Below, piece after piece: positions 1 to 28,789 of a DNA stretch of 64,000 bases. The notes beneath the pieces are model-generated. The model had not been told where the DNA came from. It saw only the letters and a list, made by a program, of their open reading frames with translations, and did no database searches. The stretch is from Hirudinaria manillensis. Taxonomy: Eukaryota > Annelida > Clitellata > Hirudinida > Hirudinidae. Both the position numbers and the translations under genes were made by a program. Numbering within the stretch: position 1 is the first letter of the stretch; every line of letters starts with the position of its first letter. The DNA lies in assembly GCA_034509925.1 (NCBI GenBank), contig CM067531.1, forward strand, positions 160,001-224,000, in the 5' to 3' direction.

Positions 1-1587
1 CGTTAATTTGTCTCGTTCCGGTGTTGCTTGTTTATTTGAAAATATTTCTGAAAGCAAAGAAAATGTTTTCAAACAAAGGTGCAATTTAATTGACTGTACG
101 TGACAAATGAAACGTTTGAATTTGTGCAATTCGTCTGAGTGAGTGAGTGAGTGAGTGAGTGAGTGAGTGAGTAAAAGAAAGTAATTCTATTTAATCGATT
201 AAAATGTTTAATTCTACAAAAAGGAAATTTATTCAAAATTTTTCAAAAGATGGCTCTCCTCAAGTAATCCATGGCGTCGAAAGATGGAAAAAATCTCGGT
301 TTAAAAAAAAAGTTTAATTGCTCCCAATTTGTCTTCCTTCCTAATTTGTGTCTCTTTCCAGACTTTCATCTGAAAGTCGTCTGCGATGTTGTATTTATTG
401 CAATTTAATATTTATTTTGTATATTATTAAATAATATTAATAGTATTAAATATGCTTTATTTGCCTTACTAATTTTAAAATAAACGTCCGCTTTGGTGTC
501 GCAGTCAGAAGAAAAAGATAAAGAAAACGTCACAGCACGTTCAAAGAACAGAATTAAGACGTAATAAGACATATTAAGGCATAATAAGACGTATTAAGAC
601 ATAATAAGACGTATTAAGACGTATTAAGACGTAATAAGGTACAAGTGTTGCACTCGTTTCATTATCGCTCACAAAGACTACGTTAAACTGGAAAATGAAA
701 TAAATACAATATGGATGGCCACTAAGATGACAAAACTTTTATGATGATGATGGTGACGATGACGATGACGATGACGACGACGATGACGATGATGATGATG
801 ACTTGAGATAATGGAGCAAAGTTGGTGAGAAAGAAGTTGGTGCATTCTCTTTGTTCGGTTCCAGTTAATGATTGGCTTTTTAAATGCAGTTGAGAAATGA
901 ATTGCTCCATGACAGGATTTTGTTTTCAGCTTGTCGTTCACGACATGATTGTTGCTCTGACATGACGACGACGACGACGATGATGATGATGATGATTAAG
1001 AAACAGAAATCATAGAACTATGATAACACGTACGGAGGATACGAAAAAACCGTTGAGTGATAATAAGCTGATTATTCGACGTATCTAAGTGTCAACATGA
1101 TTTGTGTTTCCAGATTTCCAAGCTAAAAATTGCTTCCAAGACTTTTCATCATCATTATCATCATCATCGTCGTCGTCCTCGTCACATTTGAAATGAAACA
1201 TAGCGAGACAAAAGTGCCTTCGTAAATGTTGGAGCGGAGAAATTAGAAACTTTTGTGTCTTTGTTTTCTAGGCGCACGTGACCTCTGAAATGTCTTTGTT
1301 CTGGGGACTGTTGCCAGGCAGCAAAGCATTCCGATTCTGACTTTCTCGACAGAATTCCGCAATTTGCGATGTTTCTATTTACACTGCTACAGCATAAATA
1401 ATGTTTTTTTTTTCAAATATATTATTTGAATAATAACTATTATAAACATTACTTAAATAAAAAAATATGATTTTCAAAAATATTATTTGTTAACCAACTG
1501 TATATTTGATTGTCGAACATGGCACCCAAGTAATTGAAAGCCTTTCCAAGGGTTTCCAAAGACCTATTGAGAAAATCATGATCTGGA

Positions 1588-1860
1588 GTTAGGGTTAGAT
1601 TCAAGGTTCCACGCCAAAGTGGACAGGTTAGGGTTAGGGCCAGGGTTAGGGCTAGTAGTAAGGTCCATCCAGGTTAGCATTAGTGTTAGCGTTATGGTTG
1701 AGTTACTGCCAGGGTTAGGGTTAGATTGCTGTCAATGTTAGGGTTAGGGTTCAGAGTTCCACACCAAAGATGCATTGGTTGATGATGTCAATAAATCTAT
1801 TTTTGATTCAATTTATTATTAGGGTTAGAGTTACGGTTAGTGCAATATTAGGATTGGGGT
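1588..1860. repeat. Degenerate telomere-like (TTAGGG) repeats
   Basis: The words ggttaggg, agggttaggg and gttagggtt recur many times, separated by variants such as gttagcgtt and gttatggtt. Similar short runs occur in the receptor intron at 17298-17352 and, on the other strand, just before an IMPDH exon at 48119-48136. The array is imperfect, so it is an interstitial relic rather than a chromosome end. It suggests, but does not prove, TTAGGG-type telomeres in this animal. Confidence 0.7.
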
Positions 1861-2077
1861 CAGAGGAGGACAGCAAAATGATATTAATTTATGTTTTAAA
1901 TAAATCGATTCCTTAAATTCGGTATTAGAGTTTTATTTTTAATAGGCTTAAATGAAGAATTTTGTGAAGAAATTAAAAAATGGAGACATTTATTTAGGAA
2001 TGGTGTGCTTCCGAATAGGTTGGGAATGCACTTCATTTTGCTAAATTTATGGTGATTTAGAAACAACATTGTGATTT

Positions 2078-3318
2078 CTGACGTTATGATTGTAATGTTA
2101 AATTAATGATGATCTGACGTTATGATTGTAATGTTAAATTAATGATGATCTGACGTTATGATTGTAATGTTAAATTAATGATGATCTGACGTTATGATTG
2201 TAATGTTAAATTAATGATGATCTGACGTTATGATTGTAATGTTAAATTAATGATGATCTGACGTTATGATTGTAATGTTAAATTAATGATTAAATGTTAA
2301 ATTAATTATTAAATGTTAAATTAATGATTGAATGTTAAATTAATGATTAAATGTTAAATTAATGATTGTAATGTTAAATTAATGATGATCTGACGTTATG
2401 ATTGTAATGTTAAATTAATGATGATCTGACGTTATGATTGTAATGTTAAATTAATGATGATCTGACGTTATGATTGTAATGTTAAATTAATGATGATCTG
2501 ACGTTATGATTGTAATGTTAAATTAATGATTAAATGTTAAATTAATTATTAAATGTTAAATTAATTATTAAATGTTAAATTAATGATGATCTGACGTTAT
2601 GATTGTAATGTTAAATTAATGATGATCTGACTTTATGATTGTAATGTTAAATTAATGATTATCTGACTTTATGATTGTAATGTTAAATTAATGATGATCT
2701 GACGTTATGATTGTAATGTTAAATTAATGATTAAATGTTAAATTAATGATTAAATGTTAAATTAATTATTAAATGTTAAATTAATTATTAAATGTTAAAT
2801 TAATGATGATCTGACGTTATGATTGTAATGTTAAATTAATGATGATCTGAGGTTATGATTGTAATGTTAAATTAATGATTAAATGTTAAATTAATGATTA
2901 AATGTTAAATTAATGATTAAATGTTAAATTAATGATTAAATGTTAAATTAATGATTAAATGTTAAATTAATGAATAAATTTTAAATTAATGATTAAATGT
3001 TAAATTAATGATTAAATGTTAAATTAATGATTAAATGTTAAATTAATGATTAAATGTTAAATTAATGATTAAATGTTAAATTAATGATTAAATGTTAAAT
3101 TAATGATTAAATGTTAAATTAATGATTAAATGTTAAATTAATGATTAAATGTTAAATTAATGATTAAATGTTAAATTAATGATTAAATGTTAAATTAATG
3201 ATTAAATGTTAAATTAATGATTAAATGTTAAATTAATGATTAAATGTTAAATTAATGATTAAATGTTAAATTAATGATTAAATGTTAAATTAATGATTAA
3301 ATGTTAAATTAATGATGA
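2078..3318. repeat. Composite minisatellite of 36 bp and 19 bp units
   Basis: Two related units alternate in blocks. The 36 bp unit contains gatctgacgttatgattg followed by the shared end taatgttaaattaatgat. The 19 bp unit (ttaaatgttaaattaatga) is a shortened form of the same sequence. Blocks of the long unit at about 2078-2290, 2360-2530 and 2585-2720 are separated by short units; from about 2870 to 3318 almost only the short unit remains. The array ends about 10 bp before the acceptor of the first recognisable DDR exon. Confidence 0.95.
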
Positions 3319-3328
3319 TCTTCTGCAG

Positions 3329-20989
<17,661 letters not shown>

Positions 20990-22871
20990 GAAGAGTTTAC
21001 CCATCGATTTTACGGAACGAATCCTTTTCAAAATCTATGAAAGGAAAGGGCAGGAAAATTCGAAAAATTGTTCTAGATATCTCAGCGACATTTGCTCGAC
21101 TCAAGCGATAAACGAATATTTCCCAAATGACGATAATGTGGCTCGATCATCGAAGATTTCATCTCGTCTGTTATTTAAGGGCAGAGAAGGAACTTATTTT
21201 AAGATAGGGAATAGTTACAGGAGTGATAGTTATAGTTTCCAAATATATTTTTCTTTGTCATTTAACAAGCTTGGCATCGAAGGGGAAGAACCCCATCTAG
21301 CTCATAAAAGCAGTCGCTTAAATGGATTATGATGAGATAAAAGTCTCAGAAATGCCTCTTAATAACACCCCAGAGATGGGATCTCTCCACATGTGTTTTG
21401 AAACATTTTTCAGGGCTTTCACTCTGGAGCGGACAGATCCCAAGACTCACTTAAAGCATAACGGAGTGGTCCGCTGTGATTTATTTAACTCTTTTGAGCT
21501 AAATGCAAGCTTTCAGTTAAGAAGGTTTGTGATTTAAAAAAGCTTTTAAGAACCATCTTAGTGGACGTGGCATTTTTCCTGAACAGGCATTTCATTGCAA
21601 GTGAAACCCTTTTTTATATTGCAGACGCATGTTCACATCACAACATATCTTATTTATGCAGGTAGCACACGTAAATTATTGTGACAAAAACGGCGACAAT
21701 TCTTCACAATTAAATTATCTTATGTTTTATACATCTTCTTTTTTTGTTCAATTCCGCTTTTACAATCCACTTCTAATGAAATTATTTTTTTAAACGAAAA
21801 GTTATTGTATGTCCATCCGCTTGCCAGTTTTGAAACGATGCCAAAATAGTTTCGTCTGACATACCTTGTTGTCACGAGCCGTTCGCTTTACATCTGCTAT
21901 GCTAAATTTTGTGCACATTACTGAACGTCCACTCCATTTCCTCTTTTTTTTTTATAATTTCTCCGAGTATTTTATAAGTAAAAAATTTTTTTTCGTAACC
22001 GTACGCTGAATGATACGTTTTTACTTCAACTCGGGCGAAATTTTTGATAATGGTTTTATATTACAAATTTTAAATATATTTTCTAACGTTTGAATCATGA
22101 TTCATTTGTGAAACGTCGCTAGCCACAAAGTGCGCCAAACATTAAATATTTTTGTGTGAATAAGGCCACAAAAACCATTTGATCACCGGTTGGATGAGTT
22201 TTTAGTTAACTCTGGCCAAAATAAATATTGTTTAGCTTTCGTTTGCTTGTCAAAGGTGCTTTAAATGTTGTAAACAAACACAATAAAAATATTTGCTTTT
22301 CCTTTCTTGGATCCGATCTTAAATTTGAAATGTAAATGCATTTCATTAACTCAACTTCGCGCGCACTGGAGACTATTTTTGTATAAGTTCTATACAAGTG
22401 AAACAGAACACGTTCCATTATAGGTACATTACAGAAAGCAAGCAACGCTTTGAGCCGACGAGCACTAATTTAAAAATAATATTTGGTGGTAGATGAAGCA
22501 TAACTAATATACGAATAAATTTATTTAAGCCCTTTAACGTGCGCATTTCTAAAGTCTAGTTTTAATTTACAAAGTGATAAATAGCCATAAATCTTAAAAA
22601 TAAGATTATTTGATCAAACAAAAATGATTAAGCTCCTAGCATAAAATGAAATGAAATTTACATAATATTACTTTAACTGCAAGAATTTCAACATTGTTAA
22701 AAGTAATAAAATTATGGCAATATTAAAACAAAACTTTTAAAAAATATGATAACGTTATGATATTTCATAATATCAACATTCACTTTTACTCTATTTACAT
22801 CATTCGGTATTAGGATGCGAATGTGTCGCGACTAAAGCGGGATTTTGAAGTTCCCAATAATAATTTTCAAA
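20990..22871. other. DDR 3' flank and intergenic DNA before cyclin H
   Basis: AT-rich DNA with no recognisable exon. Several short open frames (for example 21138-21332 and 21322-21537) lack family signatures. AATAAA occurs at 22282-22287, far from the DDR stop, so the 3' UTR end is uncertain. The region must contain the cyclin H promoter; no convincing core element could be picked out. Confidence 0.65.
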
Positions 22872-24730
22872 ATGTTTTCAACTGGTACGCAAAGAAAATA
22901 TTGGAACTTTCCAAATTTGGATGAATTAAAGATTCTTCGTGAGGAGTCAAATGGCAGATTTGTAAAAGAACATGCTGAAGTCAGGTCATTTTGATGATTT
23001 CATAAATATGCAAAGAGAAATCAACCGACACAATGTTTGTCATTTAGCTTAATCCAATTTATTTCACGAGCAGAACGTAGGTGTATGTCTGACGTCAAAC
23101 GAAGAGCTTATAATAAGACGAGGTTATGAAGAAAAGCTGAGGGACTTTTGTGTGAGATTTCAGCCTCCACTTCCTAACAGTGTAATTGTAAGTTTTGACG
23201 AATTTGATTCTAAATATTATAATTATCCCACTGTTGACTCGCTTATGTCTGTTTACAGGTAATTTTATTACTATGTGGAAACTATTGAAAATAGGAATGA
23301 TTATTTTTGCAGGGTACAGCAGTCTTGTTCTTTAAGCGACTATTCCTGCATCATTCTGTCATGGAACTAGCAGTAGAAGATTACATGTAAGTTTGTCAAC
23401 TCTCCTTCCTCTCTCGACCAGCTTGTTTGACAGAGCGAAACATCCTAGGCACGCTTGCTTGTTCCTGGCCTGCAAGGTGGACGAATTCAACATCACCGCT
23501 CGTCAGTACGTGTCGAACCTGGAAGTGAAGAATCGCGATCCAGACGACGTGGCACGCGACATCCTCGCCATGGAACTCGACCTCATGGAAAAACTTCGCT
23601 TTCATCTCGTCGTTCACACGCCATACAGGCAGGTGGAGGGTTTCATCATCGACATCAAGGTCGGTCGTGTCTTAACGCGGGCCCTTAATGAATATTAATA
23701 AGATACTAATAAATATTTATTAAGTAGATAATTCTTTGAAACTTTTCATTTTGCTATCCCTTAATAAATATTTATTTCTTTTAAACTTTTTGTTTTCAGA
23801 CCAGGTGTTCAGACGTCGACGCAGAGAAACTCAGGCCTGGGATTTCGAGTTTTCTGCACAAATCTCTGCTGTCTGACGTTCTGCTCATTTATCCACCTTC
23901 GCAGGTTTGGAATCTTTTTTGACTTTCATTTGCGTTATTGTACATTAATGAAAAGTGAATAATATGTTATTATTATTATTATTTATAGGTGGCTCTTTCT
24001 GCAACTATAGCCAGTGCAACGAATCTGGGAATGAATGTGGCATTGGACAGGTAGGTCGATTCCTTTCGAGTTGAGAATAGAATTCATAACATTGTAGTTT
24101 ATAACATTATCCTTTGTTATTCAGTTTCATCGCCAACAAACTCCTTGCAAATGCCAGCTATGACGTCAGTAGAGCCATGATATCTCAACTACAAAGTTGG
24201 TGAAAATCAAACTTCAGTTGATTTTTAAATCAATTTGTTGCCCTTATTTATACTAAAATGATGATAAATGATATATATTATATTATATTATTCCAATCAC
24301 AGAACCATACGAGCCCTCCTTCATTAAAATTAATGATTCGTTTCAGAAATCAAGCAAATGGTTCGATCCGCGAGGAATGTAGACGAGGGCGAGTTTTTGG
24401 ATGCAAATTTGAAATTAAACGAATTTTACAAAACATTCAACAACATTCCGTGAGTTCAAATGCAATTTCTATTAATTTAAGTAAACTAATTTAATTTCAT
24501 TCCCCAATTTGTAGAAAAGGTGATTAAATTCAATTGTTTTAATCCAGGAAATGCTGGCACTGGAAGTTGTCAGAACCGTGCGACATGGAAACGTTGGAGG
24601 TGAGTTTTGCATGTTTTTGTTTTTATAGAGCAGGACTTGGCCTTGCTTTTGTCATAGTCGTTTACTAACTGGATTTAAATTCATTCGCTTTAAGGCTGGA
24701 AACTTCGATGACGACGACGACGATGATTGA
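22872..24730 (+). CDS. CCNH: Cyclin H (CDK-activating kinase / TFIIH subunit)
   Basis: Ten exons encode about 316 residues; human cyclin H has 323. Cyclin H binds CDK7 and MAT1 to form the kinase that activates CDKs and, within TFIIH, phosphorylates the RNA polymerase II tail. Exons: 22872-22979 (donor uncertain; 22961 is the alternative), 23074-23187, 23313-23386, 23434-23659, 23800-23904, 23989-24050, 24125-24195, 24347-24449, 24548-24599, 24695-24730. The start MFSTGTQRKYWNF matches the family N-terminus. The first cyclin box has GTAVLFFKRLFLHHSVME and HACLFLACKVDEFNITARQ; exon 4 continues with LDLMEKLRFHLVVHTPYR; the second box has LLIYPPSQVALSATIASA. The protein ends in an acidic DDDDDDD tail, as in human cyclin H, which also ends with acidic residues. 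AATAAA follows 72 bp after the stop. Confidence 0.93.
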
Positions 24731-24801
24731 GAACAACCTTAATTTTCAAGTTAATGTCAAACAGTTTGAATTACACTTCAGAATTTCTTGGTACTTTGAA
24801 T

Positions 24802-24807
24802 AATAAA
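24802..24807 (+). terminator. Polyadenylation signal of cyclin H
   Basis: AATAAA lies 72 bp beyond the cyclin H stop, in the short space between this gene and the convergent gene on the other strand. It is a plausible 3' end by position only. Confidence 0.6.
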
Positions 24808-25285
24808 AAGACAAGCAACGCATTCGGGTATTGTTTCTGCATTAAGAACAAGAAACGGTTTTAATTTGGATCCACACAGTGACAGCAAAGGCATTTTATT
24901 TTTAACGACAATAGGGCGTCAAGCGTGAAAAACTAAACAATCAGAGGATCATTTATTTATGCCCGGTGTTTTGAACTTATATCTTTCTATATTTCGAAAG
25001 GTTTTAATTTAGCGATCAGGTCTCTATCAATACGAGTATTAATTTTGTGTCGGCTGTGATGTGGGCTAGGTTTAGGACGCCTCCGTCAAATGCAAATTAT
25101 TCAAAGGGCCACATTGAACGGAGTTTCAATTTTAAAAATAATTACGAAATTTTTCCTACAAAAATATGCAAGCCTTTTGACGAACGAAGAAATTGGGTGT
25201 TGGAATGTCTTCAATCTGTTGGAAATGACACAATAATAAAAAATACAATTTCAGTATTTAATTTATAGAAAATGTGATCAAAAAA

Positions 25286-25291
25286 TTTATT
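25286..25291 (-). terminator. Polyadenylation signal of the secreted-protein gene
   Basis: TTTATT on the plus strand is AATAAA on the minus strand, 23 bp after the TAA stop at 25314-25316. Its closeness to the stop supports the orientation and end of this gene. Confidence 0.55.
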
Positions 25292-25313
25292 TTATTCATA
25301 TATTACCTGATAT

Positions 25314-27350
25314 TTACTCATCTTCCTCGTCGTAATCGTTTTTCAATACGTTCGCCAGATGATTGATGACGTCATAGGAATCCCTTAGAAAGCAGTAATC
25401 CCTATCGTGGCGTAAGGTGTTGGAAGTGACGGGGGTCAATTGAAAGTCCACGGGTTCAAGGTCAGGGAGGTCGATGTGCAGATCGGAAGAAGAATAAATG
25501 ACACAAATAACAAACCTTATGCCGCCCTGCATTGAAATAAGTAGCTATTCGTACAGGAGCAAATGTCGTCATCGAAAACATTAGAATCGTTTAATTTAAA
25601 GAAATGCCCTGATGGGCATAAATTGTATATTGTACAAGTCTCAATCACCTCAGGATCATCCAGTAGTTTGATGTAATCAGAGGTGAAGGTCAAAGGTTCA
25701 TTGAAAGCCCTCTCTTCGTCCTTGATTGTCTCCAATGTCAAGGACTCGATCTTTCTCAGTCCCTTGTAGGCGACACTCAGCCAATCCTAGGATGGATTGA
25801 GAGATGGATGGATGGATGGATGGATGTATGGATGGATAGACGAACGGACAGAAATGAAGGTGGTCGTTTAAGCTAACATTGAAAGATGTTCCATTGTCGA
25901 CCAATGAAGTCAAGTTGCTCTTGAAAGCTTCGAAGTTCATGGAGTTGTAAATCTCCTCGTGAATTGATTCCTCCAGTCTCAGACTGACCTTCGTGGTCCA
26001 AAGTATTAAAAAAAAAAGACATGCTTCGATTCAAAGTAATAAATATGATGATAATAATAATAAATAATAATAAAATGTCACAATTAAAATATTTTCATAA
26101 AAATTAAATTTAATTTCAACATCATTAAAGCATTCCAAATCGCCAGACATTCGATGTCCTCGTTGATCAAACATTGGAGTGTCTCCATGGAAACGCCTCG
26201 TTGGGCACCTACGATCATATGTTGAACTTTATCATCGCTTCAACTTTGACCCTTTGACCCTTTGAACCCCGTGACGTCACGGTTCGTGATTGGCTTGTCT
26301 CGGTTTGGTTTAAATTTGACGGCTTTCTTTTTGCGTCTCTCTCATAGTTTCGATGATGATGATGATGATGATGATGAAAATGGTGATGTTGATGTAGGTC
26401 CGTGTTGTTTTGATGGTAATGATGATGATGATGATGATGTTGATGATGGCGATAATAAGCTCCGTAAGGTTTGGATAAACGGTTGAGTTGTTGAAGTCTA
26501 TAAATTTGGTCGTCACCATCGTCGTCGTCATCACCACTGTGAACTGTCATCAAGGGCTTAGGGAACTCCTATTGATACTATTGATACTTTATCATTTACA
26601 CAGGAAAAGAAATGAAATTCGAGAAGTGATTAAGATTGCTGCAACAACAATGATGATGATGATAATATTAATAGTAATAATAATAGTAATAATAATAATA
26701 TGTAATAACGAGTAATATCAAGTAATTAAGTGATGCAATGACGTCACAATACTCACGAACTTCCTGAGAAGCTTCCTGTAAAGTTGTTTAAGTCTGTCCA
26801 TTGCTGTGAGGATGATATCAACGAGTTGTTGTTCGTCAAAAGCCAAGCTTTCCATTTCCACGAGGGTGGACATCGTTTCTTCTTCCGTTGCCTGCTCCTG
26901 GCCGCATGGATTCTTCCAAACCGGATGCGTCGTCTGATAGAGATGGTCGTTTTGGTGATGATGATGATTGTGGTGATGGTGATGATGATGATGATGGTGG
27001 TGAAGATCATGACGCTGGGGGCGTTGATGGCGATGATGATGATGGCGGTGGTGGATTTCTTTGAGATGTTGAAACAGATCGTCTTTGTCGTCACGCATGT
27101 TGTTACTATGGTCATGGAGTAGATGATGATGATGATGATGATCGTATCGAAGAAGATGTTGAAGGAGTAACGCGTGATCTCCGTCGTTGTTTCTGTTGTT
27201 GCTGTCGTTGTTGTTGTCGTCGTTGTCATTGACTACGTCTGAGGAGATGTCGGCGCTCCTGCCCTCGACGGCGGCACGACAAGTGAAAATGATTTCGATA
27301 AATAAAATGGCCGCTATTGCCGCCATATTTGATCTTTGTTTAAATTTCAT
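25314..27350 (-). CDS. Secreted His-rich protein with phase-0 introns; possible helical cytokine
   Basis: I do not recognise the family with certainty. Exon 1 (27350-26757) begins MKFKQRSN and has a hydrophobic signal peptide (MAAIAAILFIEIIFTCRA), then acidic/Asn and His-rich stretches, and ends in an amphipathic helix (ILTAMDRLKQLYRKLLRKF). A second exon begins at 26568 (EFPKPLMTVHSG). Three downstream exons are clean: 25988-25878 (37 codons), 25786-25649 (46 codons) and 25526-25314 (70 codons plus stop). Each resolved border is phase 0. The last exon contains DYCFLRDSYDVINHLANVL, reminiscent of the last helix of growth hormone/prolactin-type cytokines, whose introns are also phase 0. A probable exon near 26210-26140 (METLQCLINEDIECLAIW) could not be joined in phase. 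The His and Asp runs come from (ATC)n repeats, so their lengths may vary between individuals. Alternatives are a hypothetical secreted helical protein or a neuropeptide-like precursor. Confidence 0.55.
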
Positions 27351-28789
27351 GCCTCGTTTGAGTCGATGTTTTGTGTGCTACGTTAAATTCACTTCTTATT
27401 TGCGATAATAAATAATTTAATTAAATAAATCAAAAAACAATCACACTATTGTTCTTAAAATGACTTAATTTCTTGAATTATCACCCAGGAATCGCATCCC
27501 TAGGATCGGGTTCGCGTCCATTGTTGCCGAAAGCGATGGATTGCTTTGGGCTTCTCTGCTTTTATATCTTTGTTTGTGGGCGGATCTTCGAAAATAATCA
27601 CCAGTCAATCAGCTACAATACAATCACCATCATCGATATTTGGTAATATTCTCAGAATTTTATTTCTTTAAATATTCAGTGGAGGACTACAAGAAAAACG
27701 GACATTTGTATTCACTGTTTAAACTCGGAGCGAAAAGGAAATAATATTCCAGAAATGAAATATTTTTTAGACATGTTGATAAATTCGTTTAATCACAGCG
27801 CAATGAAATGAAACCCTAATTTGACGATTTGTTCAGAAAATGTTCGGCAGACATGGAATCGCTTATTGGCACAAATCTGACACTTGAAAGGACACTTTCT
27901 TGAAAAGGAAACAAACACGGACGCCATCTTTACGTCACGGTGACGTCATCGACGACGTAAAAAACTGGCGACAAATACGCCCACGTCAAGGTCCACGAAG
28001 AGGATGGTTGGTCGGATGTTGCGTGTTGCTGACAACATTTTATTGTTGCAACACTTCACATTTCCAACATTTCGTGTTTTCGGCATTTTTGTTAATTCAA
28101 ATTGAATTGTTGAGAATTGTTTCAATCGCAGGACCTTCAATTTATTAAAATTGTTATCGTTGTTGTTGTTGTTGGAAATCGTGTTGCCATATACAATAAA
28201 TTGTATCGTTTTGTTTTCGCAACTTTGACAACTTTGTTGCTGACATCGTCCTACGGTCCGTTGAAATCACTCGGACGTCAAGCAATTATAAATTATTGTT
28301 ATTTTATTTTAAACTTTTGTTTAATTCACAAAAATATTGAAAGACTAATTAGATGAAATAATATTAAGATAACGTCTACGATGTCATGGAAGCTCTGAAC
28401 GTAAACAGCAGTTGTTTACCAATCGCGATGTGTTTTAAAAATCTAATATTCGTACGTAAGCTTTCAATTCGGCCATTGTGGACATATTTCAAATTATCCA
28501 CGCAATTATAGTATAATTTTAGCTCATATCTGGCGATGTGTCTGTTTCGGTCAGAAATGCACTCGTGATGTGACTTCTCCGTGACTTGATGTCGGATCCG
28601 TTCAAAACCTGCTTCTATACTTGTACTGGAACAACCCCAATTTGAAGCTCTGTTAACTTCAGTCTTCTCCAACCAGACTGACACTTTATTCTTTCTTATT
28701 TTTTCCCATTTTACGAAGAGACAAACCCCTCAAAGCCTGAAGAGAAGGAAATTGATCGGCCGAAGGTAACCACTGGGCAACTTAGAAAG
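27351..28789. other. Intergenic DNA between divergent promoters
   Basis: The secreted-protein gene (minus strand) and the first peripherin gene (plus strand) point away from each other, so this 1.4 kb must include both promoters. No recognisable exon is present. A 102-codon minus-strand frame at 28376-28684 is open but resembles nothing I know. Confidence 0.6.

Larger units (their letters stand above)
1..3328. other. Repeat-rich non-coding DNA upstream of first visible DDR exon
   Basis: No exon could be recognised here on either strand. The stretch is AT-rich and contains a (GAGT)n run at 136-172, degenerate taataagacg-type repeats at 559-640, several (GAT/GAC)n and (ATC)n tracts (about 738-800, 960-995, 1146-1182), telomere-like TTAGGG-related repeats at about 1590-1860 and a large minisatellite at 2078-3318. 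The receptor gene that follows lacks its signal-peptide exon, so this DNA is either intron of that gene or contains a short first exon that cannot be identified by eye. Confidence 0.7.
24731..25313. other. Space between two convergent genes
   Basis: Holds the cyclin H 3' UTR and the 3' end of the minus-strand gene (AATAAA on the minus strand at 25286-25291, 23 bp past its stop). A 73-codon open frame at 25047-25268 has no recognised similarity and no splice context; I do not call it a gene. Confidence 0.6.

Noticed and set aside
2078-3318. CRISPR-like array of regular repeats
   Set aside because: The units are directly abutting tandem repeats without unique spacers, in a eukaryotic genome with introns.
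28376-28684. 102-codon minus-strand open frame
   Set aside because: No recognised domain, no signal peptide and no splice partners; it overlaps the likely promoter of the tetraspanin gene. It could be real but cannot be supported.
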